A stretch of 64,000 bases of DNA from Streptomyces bluensis (lineage in GTDB: Bacteria; Actinomycetota; Actinomycetes; Streptomycetales; Streptomycetaceae): the NCBI RefSeq assembly GCF_014650715.1, contig NZ_BMVM01000001.1, positions 558,001 through 622,000 of the forward strand, given 5' to 3'. Both the position numbers and the translations under genes were made by a program. The notes under the pieces were generated by a model. It worked only from the letters and a program-made list of their open reading frames with translations, had not been told where the DNA came from and searched no databases. Position 1 is the stretch's first letter, and each line of letters opens with the position of its first letter. Positions 24,845 through 32,673 of this stretch are shown one piece after another.

Positions 24845-26257
24845 ATGACGCCCCTGAACCGGCGGGCGCTGCGCGACCTCGCGCCCGAACTGCGTCCCCC
24901 GGTGGATCCCGCCGGACTGCGCACCCGTGTCGTCCACTTCGGCATCGGCGCCTTCCACCGGGCGCACCAGGCCGTCTACACGGAGAACGCGGCGGCGCGG
25001 TCGGGCGAGCCCTGGGGCATCGCCGCGGTCGCCCCCCGGTCGACGGAGACGGTGGACGCCCTCCGCGCGCAGGACTGCTTGTACTCGGCCACGGAACGTC
25101 GCCCCGAGGGCGGCGTCCCCCGGATCGTCGGCTCGCTCACCGGCGCCTACGCCCTGCGGCGGGACGGGGCCGCCGTCGACGCCCTGCTCACCGATCCGCA
25201 GACGACGGTGGTGACGCTCACCATCACCGAGAAGGGCTACCACCGGTCGTCCCGGACCGGCGGCCTGGACCCGGCGGTACCCGACCTCGGCACCACGGTG
25301 ATCGGGCGGCTGGCCGCCGGACTGGCCGCGCGGATGCGCTCCGGTGCGGCCCCGGTCAGTGTCGTCTCCTGCGACAACATGGCGGACAACGGCGCCGTGC
25401 TGGAGCGAGTCGTCCATGACGTCGTCCGGGCGTCCGGGCAGCCCGACCGCGACCGGGTCCTGGAGCTGATGGACCAGTACGTGGCCTTTCCCGCCACCGT
25501 CGTGGACCGGATCGTCCCCGCCACCACGGCCGCCGACGTGACGGCGACGGCCACCGCGCTGGGCGTCCACGACGCGCTTCCCGTGAGCGGGGAGCCGTAC
25601 CGGCAGTGGGTTCTCCAGGACCGCTTCGCCGCCCCGCGCCCGCCGTGGGAGCTCGACGGCGCCCTGTTCGTCCCCGATGTCGCGCCCTACCAGCTCACCA
25701 AGCTGCGGCTGCTCAACGGCTCGCACTCGGCGCTCGCCTGTCTCGGGATCGCCGCGGGCTGCACCACCATCTCCGACACCATGGCCGCCGGCTGGGGCGA
25801 ACGGCTCGTGAAGGCGCTGTGCGCCGAGGTCGCGCCCACCCTGCCCGCCGGCGGACCGGACCCGGACCGGTACGCCGAGGACCTCGTCGCCCGCTTCGGC
25901 AACACGGCCATGCGACACTTTCTGCGGCAGATCGCCTCGGACGGGTCGCTGAAGATCACCGAGCGCTGGCTGCCGGCGCTGCGGTCACTGCGCGAGCGCG
26001 GCGCGGCCACCCCGGTGCTCGAACTCGCCCTCGCGGGCTGGGCCCACACCACCGGGCCCGGTTCCCAGGACCACGGCATCACCGATCCCGCGCAGGACGC
26101 GCTGGCCGCGTGCTGGCGTACCGGCGCGGCCCCGGCGGACACCGTCCGCGCCCTGCTGACGACCGTCGGCGCACCCGACCTCGCCGACGACACCGCTCTC
26201 ACCACCGCCGTGGCCCGGCATCTCCCCGCCCTGCGCGCCGGCCACGTCGACCTCTGA
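24845..26257 (+). CDS. mannitol dehydrogenase family: fructuronate reductase / D-mannonate oxidoreductase
   Basis: Polyol-specific long-chain dehydrogenase, 470 aa. The NAD site is TRVVHFGIGAFHRAHQAVY, and the active site includes LTKLRLLNGSHSALA with its Lys/Asn/His set. In this context it should reduce D-fructuronate to D-mannonate for ManD. ATG 24845 is chosen; GTG 24836, in frame three codons earlier and overlapping the ManD stop (GTGA), is an equal alternative and would give direct coupling. Mannitol 2-dehydrogenase activity is the other possible reading. Confidence 0.87.
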   Translation: MTPLNRRALRDLAPELRPPVDPAGLRTRVVHFGIGAFHRAHQAVYTENAAARSGEPWGIAAVAPRSTETVDALRAQDCLYSATERRPEGGVPRIVGSLTGAYALRRDGAAVDALLTDPQTTVVTLTITEKGYHRSSRTGGLDPAVPDLGTTVIGRLAAGLAARMRSGAAPVSVVSCDNMADNGAVLERVVHDVVRASGQPDRDRVLELMDQYVAFPATVVDRIVPATTAADVTATATALGVHDALPVSGEPYRQWVLQDRFAAPRPPWELDGALFVPDVAPYQLTKLRLLNGSHSALACLGIAAGCTTISDTMAAGWGERLVKALCAEVAPTLPAGGPDPDRYAEDLVARFGNTAMRHFLRQIASDGSLKITERWLPALRSLRERGAATPVLELALAGWAHTTGPGSQDHGITDPAQDALAACWRTGAAPADTVRALLTTVGAPDLADDTALTTAVARHLPALRAGHVDL

Positions 26258-26312
26258 ACCGGGGCGACCCGCGTCTGCCGCACCGTCCCCACCCGCACGA
26301 ACAACGGAGTTC

Positions 26313-27713
26313 ATGATGAAGGACAGCACCGCCACCACAGCGGAGCCATCCAGCACCGCACAACGCACCACCGGTGACCTGACCAAGGCCGCCGTGTCCG
26401 GCTGGCTGGGTACGGCCATGGAGTTCATGGACTTCCAGCTGTACTCGCTGGCGGCCGCGATCGTCTTCAACAAGATCTTCTTCCCGGACGTCAGCCCCGC
26501 GATCGGCCTCATCGCCGCGATGGCCACCTACGGCGTCGGCTACGTCGCCCGGCTCGCCGGCGCCGTCTACTTCGGCCGGATGGGAGACCGGCTCGGCCGC
26601 AAGAAGGTCCTGACGATCACCATCCTGCTGATGGGCGCCTCGACCACCCTCATCGGCGCCCTGCCCACCTACGCGTCGATCGGCATCCTGGCACCCGTCC
26701 TGCTCGTCGTGCTCCGGCTGGCGCAGGGCTTCGGGGCCGGCGCGGAGATCGCCGGCGCCACCGTGATGCTCGCCGAGTACGCCCCCACCCGGCGGCGCGG
26801 TCTGGTCGCCTCACTGGTGTCGCTGGGCACCAACTCGGGGACGCTCGCCGCCTCGGGCGTGTGGGCCATCCTGCTCGCCGTCCTCAGTGAGGAGCAGCTG
26901 CTGTCCTGGGGATGGCGCCTGCCCTTCCTGATGAGCTTCGGCCTGTTGCTGTTCGCCGTGTGGCTGCGCCGCAACCTCAAGGAGAGCCCGGTGTTCGAGG
27001 AGCGCCCCGACGTCGTGGACGGCGTGGCGATGACCCGAAGCGAGGTCGAGTCGGCGGTCACCGAGGGTGCCCAGGGCGACACCGGCCTGCTGGAAGCGGG
27101 CATGAAGCAACGCAAGGGCAAGGCGTTCTTCCTGGCGCTCGCCCTGCGCTTCGGCCAGGCGGGCAACTCCGGGCTGATCCAGACGTTCCTCGTCGGCTAC
27201 ATCGCGACCAACCTGGCGGCCGGGCGCTCCGTCCCCACGGACGCCATCATGTACGGCTCGCTCCTGGGCTTCCTCACGGTGCCCGCCGTGGGCATGCTCG
27301 GCGACCGCTTCGGACGGCGCACGATGTACGTGGCGCTCACCGTGCTCACCGTCGTGCTGGCCCTCCCGGTGATGCTGCTGATCACCTCGGGAAGCACCCC
27401 CGCACTGATGCTGGGCATGATCCTCGGCCTGAACGTCGGCGTCCTCGGGCTGTTCGCGCTGGAGAGCGTCACCATGGCCGAACTCTTCGGGGCGCGTACC
27501 CGGTTCACCCAGCTCGCCCTGGCCAAGGAGATCGGCGGCGTCCTCGCCACCGCCATCGGTCCGGTCCTCGCGGCGAGCCTGACCGCCGCCACCGGCAGCT
27601 GGTGGCCCATCGCGGCGATGCTCGTCGTCTACTCGCTGATCACACTCGCCGGTGCGCTCCTCTCGCCCGAGACACGCGGCCGGGACCTGGTTCGACTGGA
27701 GGATGCCGTATGA
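26313..27713 (+). CDS. MFS metabolite:H+ symporter (MHS family)
   Basis: 466 aa, 12 membrane segments. It has the family-typical GRMGDRLGRKK loop between helices 2 and 3 and a second-half GDRFGRR loop. The opening GWLGTAMEFMDFQLYSLAAAIVF resembles the MHS branch, which carries organic acids and osmolytes. Placed between hexonate enzymes and coupled to the next gene (ATGA), it is the probable uptake system for the hexonate substrate. ATG 26313 has GGAG upstream; ATG 26316 is equivalent. Confidence 0.88.
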   Translation: MMKDSTATTAEPSSTAQRTTGDLTKAAVSGWLGTAMEFMDFQLYSLAAAIVFNKIFFPDVSPAIGLIAAMATYGVGYVARLAGAVYFGRMGDRLGRKKVLTITILLMGASTTLIGALPTYASIGILAPVLLVVLRLAQGFGAGAEIAGATVMLAEYAPTRRRGLVASLVSLGTNSGTLAASGVWAILLAVLSEEQLLSWGWRLPFLMSFGLLLFAVWLRRNLKESPVFEERPDVVDGVAMTRSEVESAVTEGAQGDTGLLEAGMKQRKGKAFFLALALRFGQAGNSGLIQTFLVGYIATNLAAGRSVPTDAIMYGSLLGFLTVPAVGMLGDRFGRRTMYVALTVLTVVLALPVMLLITSGSTPALMLGMILGLNVGVLGLFALESVTMAELFGARTRFTQLALAKEIGGVLATAIGPVLAASLTAATGSWWPIAAMLVVYSLITLAGALLSPETRGRDLVRLEDAV

Positions 27714-28756
27714 AAGCCGTCGTCGTGCACGGGGCGGGGGACGTGAGGATCGACGAGCGCCCCCGGCCCGAGCCGGCGCCGGACGAGGTGCTGCTCGCCA
27801 TGGAGTGGGGCGGCATCTGCGGATCCGACGTCTCCTACTGGAGGAAGGGCGCCTCCGGCACCGCGGCACTGGCTCACCCCCTGGTCCTCGGCCACGAGGT
27901 CGCCGGCCGGATCGCGGCCCTGGGAGCGGAGGTCACCGGCCTGTCGGAGGGGCAGCCGGTGACGGTCCACCCGGCCCGCCCTGTGGGCGGCGATCTCCTG
28001 CCGGAGCGGCTCGCCGGGCGCACCAACCTCCACCCCCGTGTCCGCTACTTCGGTTCGGCGGCCCTCACCCCGCACACCGACGGCGGGTTCAGCGAGTTCC
28101 GGGCCGTGCCCGCGGCGCAGATCCGCCCGCTTCCCGACGGTGTGGACACCGAGTCGGGCGCGCTGGCCGAGCCGTTGGCGGTCGCCCTGCACGCCGTCGG
28201 CCGCGCACCCGGGCTGCGGGGACGGACCGTGCTGGTCAACGGCGCGGGACCGATCGGCTCCCTGGTCGTCGCCGCCGCCCGGTACCGCGGAGCGCACACC
28301 GTGATCGCGGCCGATCTCTCCGCCTCGTCGCTCTCCGTGGCGCGGCGCATGGGCGCGGACGCGGTGGTCGACATCTCCCGCGGCGAGGAGCTGCCACAGG
28401 ACATCGATGTCGTGTTCGAGGCGTCCGGCGCACCGGCCGCCCTGGGACCGGCGCTGCGGGCCACCGCACGCGGCGGCACCCTCGTCCAGGTCGGCAACCT
28501 GCCCGGGACGGCCGCGCCCTCCGTGCTGGGCGACCTGGTGACCCGCGAGATCACCTGGATCGGTTCCTACCGCTTCGTGGACGAGATCGACGACGCCCTC
28601 GTCGCCCTGCGTGACGGACTGGACGTCTCCCCGGTCATCAGCCACCGCTTCCCGCTGGACCAGGCCGAGCGGGCCCTCGCGGTGGCCGCCGACCCGGGCA
28701 GCGCCAGCAGCAAGGTGATGCTGCGCCTGGCGACGGACCCGCCCCCGCGCGCCTGA
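27710..28756 (+). CDS. zinc-type alcohol dehydrogenase, L-idonate/L-gulonate 5-dehydrogenase-like
   Basis: Medium-chain dehydrogenase, 348 aa. Catalytic zinc residues are visible: Cys in GGICGSD, His-Glu in GHEVAG, and Glu in LAEPLAVALH. The NAD motif is VNGAGPIGSLV. It resembles IdnD and RspB, which form 5-keto acids; here L-gulonate to fructuronate would feed the mannonate oxidoreductase. The four cysteines of the structural zinc lobe, usually in RPCG-x-C-x2-C with a fourth before RFFGSA, are absent (RPVGGDLLPERLAGRTNLHP). ATG 27710 overlaps the transporter stop. Confidence 0.85.
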   Translation: MKAVVVHGAGDVRIDERPRPEPAPDEVLLAMEWGGICGSDVSYWRKGASGTAALAHPLVLGHEVAGRIAALGAEVTGLSEGQPVTVHPARPVGGDLLPERLAGRTNLHPRVRYFGSAALTPHTDGGFSEFRAVPAAQIRPLPDGVDTESGALAEPLAVALHAVGRAPGLRGRTVLVNGAGPIGSLVVAAARYRGAHTVIAADLSASSLSVARRMGADAVVDISRGEELPQDIDVVFEASGAPAALGPALRATARGGTLVQVGNLPGTAAPSVLGDLVTREITWIGSYRFVDEIDDALVALRDGLDVSPVISHRFPLDQAERALAVAADPGSASSKVMLRLATDPPPRA

Positions 28757-28860
28757 CGGGAGTCAGGACCGTCAGGACGGAACCGCACCGCGCCAGCGAC
28801 GTACAACCCCGCCGCCCGTCCCCCGAGTTGAGCCCTCGCACCAGTCGCCAGGAGATTGCC

Positions 28861-29835
28861 TTGCCCCACTCGCCCGCCGGCCGCCGCGCAGCCGCAGGTA
28901 CCGAGCATGCGTCGCGGGACGTCGTGTGCCTCGGTGAGACCATGGCCGTCCTCGCTCCACCGGACGCCCTGCCGCTCGCCGACCAGTCCACGCTCCGTCT
29001 CTCGATCGGGGGTGCCGAGTCCAACGTGGCCTGCGGGCTGGCCGCTCTCGGGCACCGGGCCGCGTGGCTCAGCCGGGTGGGCGACGACCCCTTCGGGCAG
29101 CGCATCCTGACGGAACTCGCCTCCCGGGGTGTGGAGGTGAGCGCGGTCGGCACCGACCCCCTCCATCCGACCGGCGTCTATTTCAAGGACCCCGGACCGG
29201 ACGCGACACGAGCCCACTACTACCGGCGCGGATCAGCCGCCTCTCACATGGGACCGGAAGTGGCGCGGGCGCCCGAGCTGCACGACACGCGCATCGTGCA
29301 CCTGTCCGGCATCACCGCGGCCCTCTCCGACAGCTGTGCCCGCCTGCTGGAGGAGATCGTGGTACGCCGCGCGCCATGGACGGCGGACGTCTCCGGCACG
29401 CGCACCCGGCCGATCGTCTCGTTCGACGTCAACCACCGTCCCGGCCTGTGGCGCGACCGCAGTGCCGACGCGGCGCAGAGCCTGCTGGATCTCGCGCGCG
29501 CCGCGGACATCGTCTTCGTGGGGCGGGACGAGGCCGAGGCCCTCTGGCACACTGCCCGGCCCGACGAGATCGCGGCTCTGCTCGCGCCGGCACCGCTCGT
29601 CGTCGTCAAGGACGCCGAGCACGGGGCCACCTCCTACTCCGCGGGCAGCCGTACGTTCGCGCCCACGCCGCCCGTCGAGGTGGTCGAGCCGGTCGGCGCG
29701 GGCGACGCCTTCGCGGCCGGGTACCTGTCCGGTGTCCTGCACGACCGCGACGAGACGGCGCGGCTGCGTCTCGGCCACCTCACGGCGGCGGCCGTCCTCC
29801 GCACCAGGGACGACGTTCCCACCGCGACCGGCTGA
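28861..29835 (+). CDS. PfkB-family sugar kinase, 2-keto-3-deoxygluconate kinase-like
   Basis: 324 aa. The start is taken as TTG 28861 because AGGAG lies six bases upstream; TTG 28828 lacks a site. Ribokinase-fold features are VVCLGETMAVLAP, the GGAESNVACGLAALG substrate loop, and the catalytic-base and anion-hole motif VGAGDAFAAGYLSG near the C-terminus. It would phosphorylate KDG to KDPG, the last step visible of the pathway; no KDPG aldolase is in the window. It follows the dehydrogenase by about 100 bp. Confidence 0.87.
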   Translation: MPHSPAGRRAAAGTEHASRDVVCLGETMAVLAPPDALPLADQSTLRLSIGGAESNVACGLAALGHRAAWLSRVGDDPFGQRILTELASRGVEVSAVGTDPLHPTGVYFKDPGPDATRAHYYRRGSAASHMGPEVARAPELHDTRIVHLSGITAALSDSCARLLEEIVVRRAPWTADVSGTRTRPIVSFDVNHRPGLWRDRSADAAQSLLDLARAADIVFVGRDEAEALWHTARPDEIAALLAPAPLVVVKDAEHGATSYSAGSRTFAPTPPVEVVEPVGAGDAFAAGYLSGVLHDRDETARLRLGHLTAAAVLRTRDDVPTATG

Positions 29836-29933
29836 AGCGGACGGCGACACACGAACACGCGGTGCGCTTGGCGCCCCCGGTGCTCCCGCACCGGGGGCGC
29901 CGAGCGCTTTGTTGGAAAGTCATGACAAACCCG

Positions 29934-29962
29934 TTGACATCCCTTGCGGGCGGCTCCATAGT
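29934..29962 (+). promoter_or_regulatory. promoter of the orphan binding-protein gene
   Basis: -35 TTGACA (29934-29939) and -10 CATAGT (29957-29962) with an ideal 17-bp spacer. The expected start, near 29969, abuts the LacI-type operator. Confidence 0.75.
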
Positions 29963-29969
29963 GCTTGCC

Positions 29970-29998
29970 ACTAGAGCGCGCTAATAAAGCGCTCCAGT
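29970..29998. promoter_or_regulatory. LacI-type operator at the binding-protein start site
   Basis: TAGAGCGCGCTA (29972-29983) contains the perfect palindrome AGCGCGCT. It is embedded in a wider inverted repeat: ACTAGAGCGC (29970-29979) pairs with GCGCTCCAGT (29989-29998), 9 of 10 matched. The 12-bp word recurs at 32369-32380 before the nearby LacI gene. A site at the transcription start implies repression. Confidence 0.7.
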
Positions 29999-30116
29999 GA
30001 GGCGTTCGTCGTCATCGCCGTCAGGATCGGCCTCCGACAAGGTCCGGTCGCCGATGCTCCCGACGCCCCTTCCCCACCCGCCGCCACCCCGAACCGCACA
30101 GCGAGGTGCAACAGAC

Positions 30117-31127
30117 ATGCGCAGACACCACCGGGCGCGCGCCGCCACCCTGACAGCCACCGTCCTCGTCGGCACGCTGCTCGCCGCCGGCTGTTCCAGC
30201 GGCTCCGGCGGCAAGAAGTCCGAGGAAGGCGGCGCGAATGCCTCGGCGGGCAAGGCCGGCACCCCCCGTATGACCGTGGCCATGATCACGCACGCGGCCC
30301 CCGGCGACACCTTCTGGGACCTCATCCGCAAGGGCGCCCAGGCCGCGGCGGCCAAGGACAACGTCAAGCTCGTCTACTCCAGCGACCCCAACGCGGGCAA
30401 CCAGGCCAACCTGGTGCAGAACGCGATCGACCAGAAGGTCGACGGCATCGCGCTCACCGCGGCCAAGCCGGACGCCATGAAGGACGTCGTGGCCAAGGCC
30501 AGGGCGGCCGGCATCCCGGTCGTCGGCTTCAACTCCGGCCTGGACAACTGGAGGCAACTCGGCATGCTTGAGTACTTCGGCCAGGACGAGAACATCGCGG
30601 GCCAGGCCTTCGGCCAGCAGCTCAACGAGCTCGGCGCCAAGCACGCCGTCTGCGTCATCCAGGAACAGGGGCAGGTGGCCCTGGAGGCGCGCTGCGCGGG
30701 CCTGAAGAAGGGGTTCAAGGGCAAGACGGAGACCCTGTACGTCAACGGCACCGACATGCCGTCCGTGAAGTCGACGATCACGGCCAAGCTCAAGCAGGAC
30801 TCCTCCATCGACCAGGTGGTCACCCTGGGCGCCCCGTTCGCGCTGACCGCCGTGCAGTCGGTGTCCGACTCGGGCGGCAGGGCCAAGGTCGCGACCTTCG
30901 ACCTCAACAAGGACCTGGTGAAGGCCGTCCAGGACGGCCAGGTCGAGTTCGCGGTCGACCAGCAGCCCTATCTGCAGGGCTACCTCTCCGTCGACGCCCT
31001 GTGGCTGTACCGGACGAACGGCAACTTCAGCGGCGGCGGCACCGCACCGGTGCTCACCGGTCCGGCCTTCGTCACCAAGGACAACGTCGCCGACATCGCC
31101 AAGTTCGCCGCGAAGGGGACCCGCTAG
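30117..31127 (+). CDS. sugar-binding lipoprotein (ribose/LacI-type receptor), orphan
   Basis: 336 aa from ATG 30117, with GAGGTG upstream. The lipoprotein signal peptide ends in LLAAGC (Cys26). The periplasmic-binding-protein fold of the ribose/inositol class is shown by TPRMTVAMITHAAPGDTFWDLIRKGAQAAA, YSSDPNAGNQANLVQNAIDQKVDGI and GIPVVGFNSG. The normal partners, an ATPase (RbsA-like) and permease (RbsC-like), are not adjacent: the next gene is on the other strand. It either serves a transporter elsewhere or senses ligand. Strong promoter and LacI operator. Confidence 0.88.
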   Translation: MRRHHRARAATLTATVLVGTLLAAGCSSGSGGKKSEEGGANASAGKAGTPRMTVAMITHAAPGDTFWDLIRKGAQAAAAKDNVKLVYSSDPNAGNQANLVQNAIDQKVDGIALTAAKPDAMKDVVAKARAAGIPVVGFNSGLDNWRQLGMLEYFGQDENIAGQAFGQQLNELGAKHAVCVIQEQGQVALEARCAGLKKGFKGKTETLYVNGTDMPSVKSTITAKLKQDSSIDQVVTLGAPFALTAVQSVSDSGGRAKVATFDLNKDLVKAVQDGQVEFAVDQQPYLQGYLSVDALWLYRTNGNFSGGGTAPVLTGPAFVTKDNVADIAKFAAKGTR

Positions 31128-31221
31128 CCGTAGGGATCAGCGGTAGGGATCGGCATCGCAGGCGGCAGCGGCATGAGCAGCGGCACGCGTCGCGCCCACG
31201 CCTCTGCCGCCGGCCGAGCCT

Positions 31222-32277
31222 TCAGACCGAGCCCTCAGACGAGCCCTCCGGAACCGGTCCGCTGGTCCCCCGCACCACCAGCTTCGGGTCCACTACCGCT
31301 TCCCTCGGCTCCAGCCCCTCGTTCTCCAGCCGCTCGACGGCGAACCGTACCGCGTGCTCCGCCATGAGGGCCGCGTCCTGGCGGACGGTGGTCAGGCCGA
31401 TCGGCATCAGGTGGGAGAGGTGGCTGTCGTCGTACCCGATGACGGACATGTCGCGCGGGACGTCGATGCCCGCCCGTGTCAGCGCCATCAACAGGCCCCA
31501 CGCGCACCGGTCGTTGCCCGCGAGAACCGCCGTGGGCAGCGGCCGGCCGCTGTCTCGCTCGCCCAGGAGCAGTTCTCCCGCCTCGATGCCGGACTGCTCG
31601 GTGTGGTCACCGGGGATCACCCGCAGTTCGGCCTGGAGTCCATGGCGGCGCATCGCGGCCCGGTAGGCGCGCCGCCGGTCCGCCGAGCCGGGCCCCTGAC
31701 CGCCGTCGATGTGGACGATGCGGTGGTGCCCCAGGTCCACGAGGTGGTCCATGGCCTGCCGTACGCCCTTGCCCTCGGCGGAGTGCACGAAGTCGACGTG
31801 GGCCTGCGGTACCCGGCGGCTCACCGAGACGGCGACCGTACGGCGGCCGAGTGCGTCGAGGTAGCCGGGCTCGGCGTCGGGGCCGAGCAGGATCACCGCC
31901 TCACAGCGGTGACTGAGCAGCGCCTCCACGGCCTTGGCCTCGTCGCGGCTCTGGGTGGCGGCGGAGAGCAGGACGTCGTAGCCGAGCCGTTCGGCCTCGG
32001 GATAGATGCCCGCGATGAGATTGGTGTGGAAGGTCTGGTGGACGGTGAACATCACGCCGAGCGTGCGGCTGCGGCCACGGGCCAGCAGCCTGGCAGCGTT
32101 GTCGGGGCGGTAGCCGATCTCGTCGGCGACGCGCAGGACCCGCTCACGGGTCTCCCGGCTCGCTCCCGGCTGGTCGCGGAAGATGATCGAGACGAGTGCC
32201 CTGGACACGCCTGCCCGGGCGGCGACGTCCGCCATCGTGGGCCGCTGCCTGCCCGATCCATCCACCTGTGACCCCAC
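31222..32277 (-). CDS. LacI-family regulator
   Basis: 351 aa from GTG 32277 (a GTG four codons inside is possible). The HTH is TMADVAARAGVSRALVSIIF, followed by an effector domain of the ribose-receptor type (VMFTVHQTFHTNLIAGIYPEAERLGYDVLLSA, VIGYDDSHLSHLMPIGLTTVRQ). It faces the orphan binding-protein gene convergently, and both have TAGAGCGCGCTA upstream. That makes it the best candidate repressor of that gene and of itself. Confidence 0.9.
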   Translation of the reverse strand: MGSQVDGSGRQRPTMADVAARAGVSRALVSIIFRDQPGASRETRERVLRVADEIGYRPDNAARLLARGRSRTLGVMFTVHQTFHTNLIAGIYPEAERLGYDVLLSAATQSRDEAKAVEALLSHRCEAVILLGPDAEPGYLDALGRRTVAVSVSRRVPQAHVDFVHSAEGKGVRQAMDHLVDLGHHRIVHIDGGQGPGSADRRRAYRAAMRRHGLQAELRVIPGDHTEQSGIEAGELLLGERDSGRPLPTAVLAGNDRCAWGLLMALTRAGIDVPRDMSVIGYDDSHLSHLMPIGLTTVRQDAALMAEHAVRFAVERLENEGLEPREAVVDPKLVVRGTSGPVPEGSSEGSV

Positions 32278-32673
32278 CCTTCGCCGGCGCCCACCTTACG
32301 GGCAGTCTCCGTTACACCGGCAACAAGGATTGACCTGGCGTGTGGGCGGGGTTCATGGTACTCCGCAATAGAGCGCGCTAGTAGCGCGTGCCAGTCCCGG
32401 GGGCGGGCACCGGTGCTACTGGGCGAGCCGGCGCATCGAGCGCTTGGACACCCGGCCGCCCCGCACAGCGCCTCGACGCCGACGCCGACGCCATTCAGGT
32501 GGGCAAGTCGCCCGGACCCCGTACACCCGCGACTTCCGCGGACCAACTACCGGACCGGACAAGGCCGATCGCCCGCACCCGACCCGCGGTGGGCGAGGGG
32601 ACCGCACCCCGCTGAACAGTCAAAACGACGAGGGGCTAGCATATGAGCGCCGCCTAGCTCGAAAGAGAAGCCA
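32278..32673. other. 396-bp divergent intergenic region
   Basis: No gene is supported. The left third holds the operator at 32369-32380. Near the right end TAGCAT (32637-32642) is a possible -10 for the GAPDH gene, with no convincing -35. A GACGCC triplet run lies near 32471-32490. Short open frames here lack ribosome sites. Confidence 0.4.
32369..32380. promoter_or_regulatory. second TAGAGCGCGCTA operator
   Basis: Identical 12-bp word to 29972-29983, about 92 bp upstream of the LacI start on the - strand, followed by a GTAGCGCG half-site. It is consistent with autoregulation. Confidence 0.6.

Noticed and set aside
32400..32640. Several overlapping short open frames before the GAPDH gene
   Set aside because: No ribosome sites, Pro/Arg-rich translations on both strands, and no frame keeps typical third-position GC bias.
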